From an aff. Roholtiella sp. LEGE 12411 (GTDB lineage Bacteria; Cyanobacteriota; Cyanobacteriia; Cyanobacteriales; Nostocaceae): 51,219 bases of DNA. The DNA lies in the NCBI RefSeq assembly GCF_015206995.1, contig NZ_JADEXR010000032.1, positions 1 to 51,219 of the forward strand, read 5' to 3'. A program made the position numbers and the translations under genes. The notes under the pieces were generated by a model. It did not search any database and was not told the DNA's origin. It was given only the letters and a program-made list of their open reading frames with translations. Below, in pieces: positions 16,366 through 24,129 of this stretch (position 1 is the first letter of the stretch; every line of letters starts with the position of its first letter).

Positions 16366-19059
16366 TTAGATGTTTGCTTGCTGACGTTGATATAGTGACC
16401 AGTACAAACCCTTTTGTTGCAACAGCTGTGAGTGAGTACCACGTTCAGCGATTACGCCTTGTTCCAATACCAAAATTAAATCAGCACGTTTAAGAGGGGC
16501 AAAGCGGTGAGCGATCAGAAACACAGTACGGTTGGCAGAAATTTTTTGTAGGTTTTGCAATACCTGTTGTTCAGTTTCACTATCTAAAGCACTGGTAGCT
16601 TCATCTAAAACTAAAATTGGCGCTGGAGAAAGAAATAACCTTGCTAGGGCAATGCGTTGTCTTTGCCCACCAGATAAAGCTGTCCCGCGTTCCCCTACAT
16701 TGGTTTCATAACCGTAGGGTAATTGACTGATGAAGTCGTGTGCTACGGCTAGTCTAGCAGCTTCTACTACTTGCTCGGCGCTAATGTCAGGATTACCGAG
16801 AGTGATATTTTCTAAGATGGAGCCATTGAATAAAAAGTCTTCTTGGAGAACTACGCTAATTTGTTGTCGCAGTGAGGCTAAATCGGCACTTTTAATATCA
16901 AAACCATCAATGAGAATGCGTCCTGATTCAATTTGATAGAGGCGTTGCAATAGCTTAGAAAGAGTACTTTTCCCAGAACCGCTACGTCCAACAATGCCAA
17001 CGAACTGTCCTGGTTCTGCATTGAAGGTGATGCCTCTAAGGACTGGTTCAACGTTCTGTTGGTAGCGGAAAAAGACTTGCTCGAAGGTGACTTGACCTTT
17101 GAGGAGTGGTAAAACTAGACCAGTTCCAAGTTCAGCTTCTGGGGCGACGTTGAGAATGTCACCAATCCGGTCTACGGAAAGTAGGACTTGTTGCAGGTTT
17201 TGCCATAACTGCACTAGGCGCAAAAGTGGCCCTGTGACTCTACCAGACAGCATTTGAAAGGCAACAAGCTGACCAACAGTGAGCTTCTGTTCGATGACTA
17301 ACTTAGCTCCAAACCAGAGAATCAGCATAGTAGAAAAATTGGTGAGAAAGTCACCAATATTGCTGCTGATGTTGGAAGTGGTAGAGGCTTTGAAACCTGT
17401 GCGAATGAATCTGGCGAATAAGCCTTCCCAGCGATCGCGTGCTACTGGTTCGGCTGCATGGGCTTTGACGGAGTGAATTCCCGTCATTGTCTCCACTAGA
17501 AACGATTGACTATCAGCGCTACGGTTAAACGTTTCGTTGAGCCAGTTGCGAAGAATTGGTGTTGCAACTATCGTCAAAATGGCAAACAGTGGCAGTACTG
17601 CTAACGCTGCAAAGGTGAGTGGTACATTGTAGTAAAACATCAATGCTAGGTAGACCACAGCAAAGATGCTATCCAGAATCACGGTTAATGCTGTACCGGT
17701 GAGAAACTGGCGAATTTGTTCGAGTTCCTGGACTCGTGCTACTGTGTCTCCGACGCGCCGCGACTCAAAATAAGCTAAAGGCAAACGCATCAGATGGCGA
17801 AATAGCTGTGCTGATAAACTCAAATCTAAGCGACGGGCTGTATGAGTAAATATGAATAGGCGCAGAGTACCGAGTATGGCCTCAAATATGGCTACTAACA
17901 AAAGTGCGATCGCCATGACATCCAATGTTGCCAAGCTCTCCTGCACCATCACTTTATCAATAACGACTTGTGTAATCAGTGGTGTTGTTAACCCTAAAAG
18001 CTGCAACGTAAAAGACGCCAGCAAAACTTCACCTAGCAATCCCCGATATTTCCAAACTGCTGGTGTGAACCAACCGAGGTTAAATTTTTCTTGTTTGGAT
18101 ATGAGTTCTGCTTGCCACAGTTGCCCATCCCAGGACGCCTCAACTACCGACTGCGGTAAGCTTTCACAAGTTTTATCAGGATTTAGAGGATTAGCGATAA
18201 TTAGGCGATCGCCTTTTACCCCATAAGCCACTACCCAAGAGGGAGCCTGGAGTGAGTCAGTATTCCACAGCAATAAGACTGGAAATGACAACTGTCGCAA
18301 CTCACGCCAATTTACTTGCAACCGTCGCAACAGCAACCCTAACTTTTCCGCTGCTTCCACAACATGTTTTGGGCGTTGTCCTCTAAGTTGGCGTTGTACC
18401 CATTCCAGTTGCACAGAATTTTCTAACTGTTGCGCCGCCATTGTTAAACAAGCAGCTCCTGTATTCCAGCTTGCAACAAAAGGATAATTTGGGATTACCA
18501 GAGTGGAGGAGTGGGGCTGTGGAGGAGTGGAGGAGTCGGGGAGTCGGTGAGTCGGGGAGTGAGAGAATGTTTCCCTATCTTGCTCTGCGTCTTTTAGTCC
18601 CCCTTGCCAAAACTCTTCTATTTGTGGATTAGAAACTTCGTTCCACAGTGCTGTTTCCCAACACACTACTACCACTTCTTTACTAGCAGCTACAGCTTTA
18701 CAATCTACAGAAAGCTTTTGTAAGTCGCCAAACCAATCCCCTACCTCCAAGGCTGCTAATGGCTTGCCAGTATTTTCTTGTTTGAAGTTTCCCCGGACTT
18801 CTTTACGCAAGCGAACTTTACCAGCCGCAATAAAAAATTGGGAACCTCCGGTTTCATTAGACCAAATTTTTTCCCCAAGACGATACTGACGGATTTCTGA
18901 GTGATTTTGTAATCGGGATTTTTGTTCGGGCGTGAGCCAGGTTAGGGGTGGCTGATTCCAAGGTAAAGAGGCTAGCACGCTTAGTAAAGATTCATTATTC
19001 AGAATTTTTAACTCACTTGTAATTTCACCGTCAGTTTTTGAATTTTCTCTGCTAGCCAT
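16366..19059 (-). CDS. HlyB-like ABC exporter: cyclic-nucleotide-type domain, degenerate C39, TM, ATPase
   Basis: An 897-residue single-chain exporter. Residues about 50-150 resemble a cyclic-nucleotide-binding beta-barrel. A low-complexity linker occupies about 164-187. Residues about 190-325 are a C39-peptidase-like domain in which the catalytic Cys position is Thr (NTGAACLTM, T200), as in non-cleaving HlyB-type exporters. The membrane domain spans about 345-620. The ATPase (about 650-890) has Walker A GRSGSGKST, signature LSGGQ and Walker B LVLDEATSALD, all intact. It therefore probably exports uncleaved proteins with C-terminal signals. The start overlaps the upstream isomerase gene by 52 bases, which supports an operon. 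The HlyD gene at 11200 and cargoes such as the subtilase or RTX protein are plausible partners. Confidence 0.92.
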   Translation of the reverse strand: MASRENSKTDGEITSELKILNNESLLSVLASLPWNQPPLTWLTPEQKSRLQNHSEIRQYRLGEKIWSNETGGSQFFIAAGKVRLRKEVRGNFKQENTGKPLAALEVGDWFGDLQKLSVDCKAVAASKEVVVVCWETALWNEVSNPQIEEFWQGGLKDAEQDRETFSHSPTHRLPDSSTPPQPHSSTLVIPNYPFVASWNTGAACLTMAAQQLENSVQLEWVQRQLRGQRPKHVVEAAEKLGLLLRRLQVNWRELRQLSFPVLLLWNTDSLQAPSWVVAYGVKGDRLIIANPLNPDKTCESLPQSVVEASWDGQLWQAELISKQEKFNLGWFTPAVWKYRGLLGEVLLASFTLQLLGLTTPLITQVVIDKVMVQESLATLDVMAIALLLVAIFEAILGTLRLFIFTHTARRLDLSLSAQLFRHLMRLPLAYFESRRVGDTVARVQELEQIRQFLTGTALTVILDSIFAVVYLALMFYYNVPLTFAALAVLPLFAILTIVATPILRNWLNETFNRSADSQSFLVETMTGIHSVKAHAAEPVARDRWEGLFARFIRTGFKASTTSNISSNIGDFLTNFSTMLILWFGAKLVIEQKLTVGQLVAFQMLSGRVTGPLLRLVQLWQNLQQVLLSVDRIGDILNVAPEAELGTGLVLPLLKGQVTFEQVFFRYQQNVEPVLRGITFNAEPGQFVGIVGRSGSGKSTLSKLLQRLYQIESGRILIDGFDIKSADLASLRQQISVVLQEDFLFNGSILENITLGNPDISAEQVVEAARLAVAHDFISQLPYGYETNVGERGTALSGGQRQRIALARLFLSPAPILVLDEATSALDSETEQQVLQNLQKISANRTVFLIAHRFAPLKRADLILVLEQGVIAERGTHSQLLQQKGLYWSLYQRQQANI
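18500..18567. repeat. Tandem repeat embedded in the exporter coding frame
   Basis: GAGTGGAGGAGTGGGG-type and GAGTCGGGGAGTCGGTGAGT units lie inside the ABC exporter gene. On the coding strand they read as HSPTHRLPDSSTPPQPHSST, between the cyclic-nucleotide-type domain and the C39-like domain. The frame is kept. Confidence 0.75.
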
Positions 19060-19766
19060 TTCTCAAACAACTCATTTTGTAGTGCTTGCTTTAGTTGAGT
19101 ATCTTCTAAAGACGCTGGCAGAAATTGTTCTACTCGAAACAAACCATAGCGTCCTTCTAGTTCTACTGGCCCTACTAATTCTCCAGGATTTGCCACATCA
19201 ACAGCTGCCCGTAGTATATCTGGTAGACTTCCTCGGCTGATTGGCCCCATCATGCCATGCACAATTCGGTCATCTGCAACTGAATACTCTTTAGCTAATT
19301 GCTCAAAGCTACCTCCTTCTTCGATTTGGGTTTGTAGTTCTTCACTGAGTTCCCGATTCTCAACCAAAATGCGAGAGAGCACTATTCGATCCAGAAAAAT
19401 TTTACGTTCAATAAAATATTCTGGGATTTTTGGTTCGGTAACTACAGCCTTCAGCTTTTCTAACTTGAAGCCAAAAACGACTGATGCGTGAAAGGTAGCG
19501 TAGTTTGTGTTGTTTTTGTTTAACCACTCTTGAAAATTTTGGGGATCGGCTAGTTGATTTTTCAGCCTAAAATCAATAATTGTCTGTTCAGTTAATGCTG
19601 GAGTAATCTCAATATCATCTCGCGTTTGTATTTCCTGTTCAATTACGCGCTGGCGGAGAATATCTTCAATAAATTGTCCCAATTTTCCAGAGGCTTGCAG
19701 GTATTTTACTACTTCCTCCATAGAAATCGGCTGGTCATTGATGGTCAAAAAGGATGAAGATTCCAT
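19008..19766 (-). CDS. Parvulin/SurA-type peptidyl-prolyl isomerase
   Basis: A 252-residue protein: an N-terminal SurA-like helical region (about 1-115) and a PpiC/rotamase domain (about 120-220) with ILVENRELSEELQTQIEEGG and GMMGPISRGSLPDILRAAV, then a helical end. It has no signal peptide, so it should act in the cytoplasm, which suits a folding factor that delivers substrates to the exporter. It is the first gene of a two-gene operon; its 3' end overlaps the exporter start by 52 bases. The isomerase-exporter pairing is common in cyanobacteria as far as I recall. Confidence 0.87.
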   Translation of the reverse strand: MESSSFLTINDQPISMEEVVKYLQASGKLGQFIEDILRQRVIEQEIQTRDDIEITPALTEQTIIDFRLKNQLADPQNFQEWLNKNNTNYATFHASVVFGFKLEKLKAVVTEPKIPEYFIERKIFLDRIVLSRILVENRELSEELQTQIEEGGSFEQLAKEYSVADDRIVHGMMGPISRGSLPDILRAAVDVANPGELVGPVELEGRYGLFRVEQFLPASLEDTQLKQALQNELFEKWLAEKIQKLTVKLQVS

Positions 19767-20190
19767 GAACTAATTACGTGGAAATGGTTAAACACTTAAG
19801 CATCTTTCAAATTAAATCATATAGAAATTAACTTGTCATTTATGGATAAATATGATAAAGATTTCGTAAACTAATGACATATAAATGAGTACAAAGTTAT
19901 GTGGCTAATAAATAAAATAATTTAGTTTTATCGCTGGTATAGTCTATGCTAATCCGATTTGATTGGTGAACTGACTTATGGAGACAGCGAATAGGGAACA
20001 AATGGGCGGTGTAGGTTTGCGTTCCCGAAGTTGTCTCAACGGGGGGAACCTCCGCACGGCACTTCTGTTCGCTCTACTTTTCAAAACTGATTTTGGATTT
20101 TCCCCAGCATTCAAAGTCGCTTGCTCTGAGACTTTTTTTTGGTTAAGAGCGGGTTATGTAAAAAATCTTTTGTAGATGTCAAGTCAAAAA
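19767..20190. other. Intergenic region with dispersed-repeat fragment
   Basis: AATCCGATTTGATT..GTGAACTGACT at about 19951-19977 matches 21063-21089. A G-rich piece with GGGGGGAACCTCCGCACGGC follows near 20040. It contains a 65-codon open frame that I regard as repeat-derived. It covers the promoter of the isomerase-exporter operon. Confidence 0.5.
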
Positions 20191-20967
20191 TCAGGCAATG
20201 ATAGTTGTCCATGTCCAGGCAAGTATTATTGCTGCGATCGCACCAATTAATGTGTTAAAAATATTTACCACTTCGTTAGTCAGCCAGGCATATTTAGATT
20301 GCAGCGTTGCTCCAATCACACTTTCTAAGTTGGTGGCAATAAACGCTGCCAGCACACACCAAGCGATTCCCCATAGATCAATTAAACCAACTCCCCAACC
20401 CACTAAAGCGATCGCAATTGATGCCACTACACCGGCTAAAGTTCCCTCTAAGCTAACCGCTCCTTCTGTTCCACGCGATACTGGTTGCAGTGTGGTAATC
20501 AGAAATGTGCGTTTCCCGTATGCTTTACCAACCTCGCTAGCAGTGGTGTCAGAAAGTTTGGTGCTGAAACTCGCCACATAGCCTAACAATAGTAGGGATT
20601 GGGGACTGGGTAAGAGAAATCCTGAATTTATTATTCCTATTCCCAAAGCACATAGCGCCCCAGTCAAAGCTGAACCCCAGACATTTTCTGGGCCTCTTGC
20701 TCCAGAACGCTTTTCGGCAATTCCTTCTGCTTGTTTTTGGGCCATACCGATGCGGGTAACTCCAGAACCAACCAGAAAATAGAACATTACTACTACATAT
20801 CCTTTCCAGCCCAGAGTTCCCCAAATTAGTACGCCTAATAACCAAGCGTGGAATAATCCAGCCGGGGTAAGCAATTTTTTGGGAGCGATCGCAGCTATGC
20901 CCAACAAAATTGTGTTTAAACTCACTCCAACTAACCAGGGATTCACAGAATTAATTAAAGATATCAT
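20191..20967 (-). CDS. DUF92 / VTE6-like membrane protein (probable phytyl-phosphate kinase)
   Basis: A 258-residue integral membrane protein with six or seven hydrophobic segments and the conserved DUF92 patch SFSTKLSDTTASEVGKAYGK followed by RGTEGAVSLEGTLAG. In Arabidopsis VTE6, a member of this family, acts as phytyl-phosphate kinase in salvage of chlorophyll-derived phytol for tocopherol and phylloquinone; the cyanobacterial homologue is thought to do the same. The ATG at 20967 precedes the first helix. It is a single gene flanked by two partial copies of one dispersed repeat. Confidence 0.85.
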   Translation of the reverse strand: MISLINSVNPWLVGVSLNTILLGIAAIAPKKLLTPAGLFHAWLLGVLIWGTLGWKGYVVVMFYFLVGSGVTRIGMAQKQAEGIAEKRSGARGPENVWGSALTGALCALGIGIINSGFLLPSPQSLLLLGYVASFSTKLSDTTASEVGKAYGKRTFLITTLQPVSRGTEGAVSLEGTLAGVVASIAIALVGWGVGLIDLWGIAWCVLAAFIATNLESVIGATLQSKYAWLTNEVVNIFNTLIGAIAAIILAWTWTTIIA

Positions 20968-21056
20968 CAGTAATCAATCACGAGTAGTTTTGCTAGAATC
21001 TTACATTTAAAGCTTAACCGTTTGACCTCTAGCTTCTGCAATCTATGTAATATGTT

Positions 21057-21192
21057 TATAGTAATCCGATTTGATTCGTGAACTGACTCGTAGAGACAAG
21101 AGAATGGGGGATAGGGAATGGGGGATAGGGAAAAAAGGGAGTTAGATCTGTACGCAGTTTTTTCAAAAATCAAATAGGAATCCTATATATTA
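21057..21192 (+). repeat. Dispersed composite repeat, copy B
   Basis: Parts in order: AATCCGATTTGATTCGTGAA (shared with 19951), GGGGGATAGGGAATGGGGGA tandem units, GTACGCAGTTTTTTCAAAAA, and AATAGGAATCCTATATATTA (both shared with 9850-9895). Confidence 0.7.
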
Positions 21193-21335
21193 TTTACTGA
21201 ATCGCGATCGCTCTGAAAGCTCATTGTAAAAATGCAGGCAATATCTTGGAATCGCTCCTGATAGAACTTTGGTAGCAGATCACCGCCAAAAGCCACGTCG
21301 CAAACCACAGGGCGTTTACGTCCGGACTTGGCCAT
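21183..21335 (-). CDS. Candidate 50-residue small protein
   Basis: An ATG frame beginning MAKSGRKRPVVCDVAFGGDL and running to a stop inside the end of the adjacent dispersed repeat. The first 35 residues look protein-like (balanced composition, alternating hydrophobics); the last dozen derive from repeat DNA. The ribosome site is weak. It may be the truncated N-terminal part of a longer gene. I do not recognise the family. Confidence 0.3.
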   Translation of the reverse strand: MAKSGRKRPVVCDVAFGGDLLPKFYQERFQDIACIFTMSFQSDRDSVNNI

Positions 21336-21434
21336 AAGAATATAAGTTAAAGTCAATTAAAACTGTGTTTACGCTGACCGTAACTGAATTTTATTAACAT
21401 AAATTCTAAATAGTATCAACCACCAGTCTGCTCG

Positions 21435-21875
21435 ATGCAAGTTATGAACCAAACTTTATTTCATCTTGCTTTCCCTGTGAGTGATATTGCTCAGACAAAA
21501 GCATATTATGTTGATGGCTTGGGCTGCATTCCCGGTCGTGAAAACCACCACGCCCTAATTCTTAATCTCTACGGTCATCAACTAGTAGCTCACCTCACCA
21601 AAGAACCCTTGTTACCCCAACGTACTATCTATCCCAGGCACTTTGGGCTAATTTTTACCCAAGAACGTGACTGGGAGGACTTATTAGAAAGGGCACAACT
21701 ACAACAGCTAATTTTTAGAGAAGAACCCAAAAATCGCTTTGTTGGTTTTCTTCTAGAACATCGCACTTTCTTTTTAGAAGATCCCTTTTATAACTTGATG
21801 GAGTTCAAGTATTACCGCTACCCAGAGGCAATTTTTGGAAGTTATCAGTATGCCCAAATTGGGGATAAGACTTAA
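21435..21875 (+). CDS. VOC-superfamily (glyoxalase/dioxygenase-fold) protein
   Basis: A 146-residue protein with two babbab modules: LFHLAFPVSDIAQTKAYYVD opens the first and PRHFGLIFTQERDWEDLLER the second. Metal-ligand-like positions are H in the first strand, H in RHFG and E in NLMEFKYY, so a metal site is possible. The C-terminal LEDPFYNLMEFKYY is the typical VOC ending. A second ATG three codons in (MNQT) is equally possible. Its last 71 bases overlap the 3' end of the lipase on the other strand. Confidence 0.8.
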   Translation: MQVMNQTLFHLAFPVSDIAQTKAYYVDGLGCIPGRENHHALILNLYGHQLVAHLTKEPLLPQRTIYPRHFGLIFTQERDWEDLLERAQLQQLIFREEPKNRFVGFLLEHRTFFLEDPFYNLMEFKYYRYPEAIFGSYQYAQIGDKT

Positions 21876-22473
21876 TCGGCTCTGTCAATGCTTGTGCAAC
21901 TACTGCTAAACTCCTGGAGTCTCTCAGCATCCACGGGTGCATCGCTACTGGCACTATTACTTCTTCTCCAACAGGCATTTGTGAACTGTTTGCTGGTAGA
22001 ATCATTAAATCATAGGGCGTCCAAATAGAGGTGAAATTGATCTGCTTTAACATGGCAGCATCAGAATTCAAATCTTTGAGAAAAATACTATTTGGACGCA
22101 TTTGTACGCATCCAGGACGCTGAGAAGCATAGGCAATCATAGTTCCATAATGGGGTGAGGATATAGTAATGAACCGCTGCACGCGTTTGATTCCCCCCAG
22201 TCGTTGCACATAGTAACGGCTGACAATTCCTCCCATACTGAAGCCTACCAAATCCAGTGGTTGTTCTGGTGCAAATGTGGTGGCAACGTAATCGGCTAAC
22301 TGTTTTGCCAATTCATCAAGACCAACCTCACCATTATTGGGCACTAGGTTCAGGGTATATATAGACCAACCCTGTTGTTTTAAATAGTCTGTCATTTTAT
22401 AAAAAACCGCCCCCGTGTCATCAATGCCATGTGCTAATAAAACGGGATTGCGCTGTTGATTTCTAGTATTCAT
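21805..22473 (-). CDS. Alpha/beta-hydrolase lipase
   Basis: A 222-residue lipase-like hydrolase resembling small bacterial triacylglycerol lipases. The oxyanion loop is LLAHGIDDTG, the nucleophile elbow GFSMGG holds Ser79, and SSPHYGT follows. The late His could be in VAMHPWM or QFGHTDN, and the latter lies in the overlapped tail. No signal peptide is seen. It overlaps the VOC gene tail-to-tail by 71 bases. If the real stop were earlier the overlap would vanish, but the frame is open to 21805. Confidence 0.82.
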   Translation of the reverse strand: MNTRNQQRNPVLLAHGIDDTGAVFYKMTDYLKQQGWSIYTLNLVPNNGEVGLDELAKQLADYVATTFAPEQPLDLVGFSMGGIVSRYYVQRLGGIKRVQRFITISSPHYGTMIAYASQRPGCVQMRPNSIFLKDLNSDAAMLKQINFTSIWTPYDLMILPANSSQMPVGEEVIVPVAMHPWMLRDSRSLAVVAQALTEPIKSYPQFGHTDNFQKLPLGSGNT

Positions 22474-23059
22474 CTATAAAGTTCGGCTGAGTCTAATCTG
22501 TAGAAAATTTAACTGAGTATTGTAGCTATCTGCCAACAGGCTATGACACTCCTTCCACTGGTTAACAACAAACTAGAACTTACGCATTGACAAGAAATAC
22601 CAAGTATGATTCAAGCGGAAAAACCAGATCTTTCGTAAGGGCACAGCATCGTCTATTGACCATCGCAGGATAAATAAGAAAAGCCTGAAACAACCTATTT
22701 TAGTTAATTCACATCACGATGCATTTGTACAGTGCGTAAGTCCTACAAACCATTAATCCACTAAAATTAACTGTCTACTAAATAACGAAATGTTAATTTT
22801 TGTTAAGTCTACTTTTAGAATCTTGCTCTTAGTTACAGTAAAATTTCATAATTAGTTCTCGGTGTATACAGGTTGCAAGTAGTTGCAAGAAAGAGTTGAG
22901 AACATTTGCCCTGTAGTGTTACTACAATGTTAATTAAGCACAAACCTTAGGTTAAGGGTTGTCACCAAAATAAAGTGGCGTAAAAAAATGTAACATTAAG
23001 CCGTAATTTTTAATAATTGCGGTCAAACTCCAGATAGTTAAGAGGCAGGAGCAATTGTA
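22474..23059. other. Intergenic region holding element copy 1 and a long leader
   Basis: After the inverted-repeat element (22576-22744) about 300 bp of AT-rich DNA lead to the Ala/Lys-rich gene, with AGGCAGGAGC as a ribosome site near 23045. A long 5' leader is possible. Confidence 0.4.
22576..22744 (+). mobile_element. Inverted-repeat element (MITE-like), copy 1
   Basis: It starts GAACTTACGCATTGACAAGA and ends TGTACAGTGCGTAAGTCCT, which inverts to AGGACTTACGCACTGTACA, so about 11 of the first 14 terminal bases pair. A second copy sharing most of the internal sequence is at 23959-24113. Confidence 0.8.
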
Positions 23060-23626
23060 ATGATCGGTTTTATCAAAAAATTAATCACCAGTATTCTGGG
23101 TTTCGTGACTGGGCTATTACCTGGAAAGAAAAAAGGCAACGGTTACTACTTAGAATTAGACGAATCTAAGGATGCCAAGCCGCTGGATGCTGCTAAAGAG
23201 GCAGTTAAAGATGTAGCATCGAGTGCGAAGAAAGCTACGGAAACGGTTGCATCGAATGCGAAGAAAGCTACGGAAATAGTTGCATCAGATACACAAGTTT
23301 CATCCAAGCCAGATTCATTAAACGGAACAAAAACCGCTGCCGCTAAGACTAACGCAAAAGCAGCTAAAGAGACAAAATCAGCTAAAAAGGCAAAACCAGC
23401 TGATGTTGAGTTAGTCCAGACAGCCGAGGGTCTTAAAATTGAACCTGGCAAAAATGCAAAAGCCGCAGCAGTCAAAGTACTCAAAGAGCAGCCAACTGAA
23501 ACCACCTTTGCACCCAAATATCTTGCTCCTTCGACCACTAACTCTAACGGTCGTCGCCGTCCAGGGGCAAATATGAGTGCTTATCTCGAAATGGCTCGTC
23601 AGATTAAGACTCCTCAGCAAAAGTAA
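23060..23626 (+). CDS. Ala/Lys-rich protein with amphipathic N-terminus
   Basis: A 188-residue protein. Residues 1-24 (IGFIKKLITSILGFVTGLLP) form a hydrophobic/amphipathic helix that could bind membrane. Residues about 40-150 are Ala/Lys/Thr-rich with a near-perfect repeat of ASSAKKATETV / ASNAKKATEIV, reminiscent of histone-H1-like tails. A conserved-looking end (RRRPGANMSAYLEMARQIKT) closes it. GGCAGGAGC lies before the ATG. The gene is bracketed by two copies of one small element, and its own 3' end is duplicated downstream. Function unknown; a membrane- or nucleoid-associated role is possible. Confidence 0.7.
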   Translation: MIGFIKKLITSILGFVTGLLPGKKKGNGYYLELDESKDAKPLDAAKEAVKDVASSAKKATETVASNAKKATEIVASDTQVSSKPDSLNGTKTAAAKTNAKAAKETKSAKKAKPADVELVQTAEGLKIEPGKNAKAAAVKVLKEQPTETTFAPKYLAPSTTNSNGRRRPGANMSAYLEMARQIKTPQQK

Positions 23627-23631
23627 TCAAA

Positions 23632-23776
23632 GAGTAGCCAGATAAAACTACCTTTGTGCTCAAATATCTCGCTCTTGCGGTTACTAGCTCTAACAATCTT
23701 CGCCGTCCAGGGGCGAATATTAAGTGCTTACCTCGAAATGGCACGTTAGGCTAAAACTCCTCGTTTTTGGTAATTA
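23632..23776 (+). pseudogene. Degenerate duplicate of the 3' end of the Ala/Lys-rich gene
   Basis: From ACCTTTGTGCTCAAATATCT to AAAACTCCTCG the DNA follows the last 130 bp of the preceding gene (ACCTTTGCACCCAAATATCT onwards), including CGCCGTCCAGGGGC and ACCTCGAAATGGC. Substitutions and an in-frame TAG destroy the frame. Confidence 0.8.
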
Positions 23777-23837
23777 AGGAAAACGTCATAACTAATTACC
23801 CATCATCACATCTTTAACAAATACCAGTCCACTATAT

Positions 23838-23922
23838 AAATGAAAAGCTGGGTTTCAATTAGTCTGTTCCCTACGAAGCAGGTGAATGTCAGATTGAATG
23901 TTACCCAGCTTTTCTGTTTGTT
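23838..23922 (+). terminator. Large hairpin, probable terminator of the Ala/Lys-rich gene
   Basis: AAAAGCTGGGT pairs perfectly with ACCCAGCTTTT across about 53 bases, and inner TTCAAT..TCTG / CAGATTGAA can also pair. The right arm runs into TTTTCTGTTTG. The bulky loop is unusual for a simple terminator. Confidence 0.55.
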
Positions 23923-23958
23923 ACTTTGTCTGCAAAGGGTGTGAAATCTGACCAAATT

Positions 23959-24113
23959 AGGACTTACACATTGACAAAAAATACCAAATATGAATCAACT
24001 GGAAAAACCATATCTTTCGTAAGGGCACAGCATAGTCTATTTACGAGCACAGGATAATTAAGAAAAGCCTGAAACAACCTATTTTGGGATGCATTTGTAC
24101 AGTGCGTAAGTTC
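23959..24113 (+). mobile_element. Inverted-repeat element (MITE-like), copy 2
   Basis: AGGACTTACACATTGACAAA to TACAGTGCGTAAGTTC. It shares TCTTTCGTAAGGGCACAGCA and AAGCCTGAAACAACCTATTT with copy 1 in the same orientation but lacks about 15 bp near the right end. Confidence 0.8.
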
Positions 24114-24129
24114 GATTCTTAACTAAACC

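Noticed and set aside
19978-20175. 65-codon rightward open frame
   Set aside because: Starts within a dispersed-repeat module also present at 21063 and has no domain or ribosome site.
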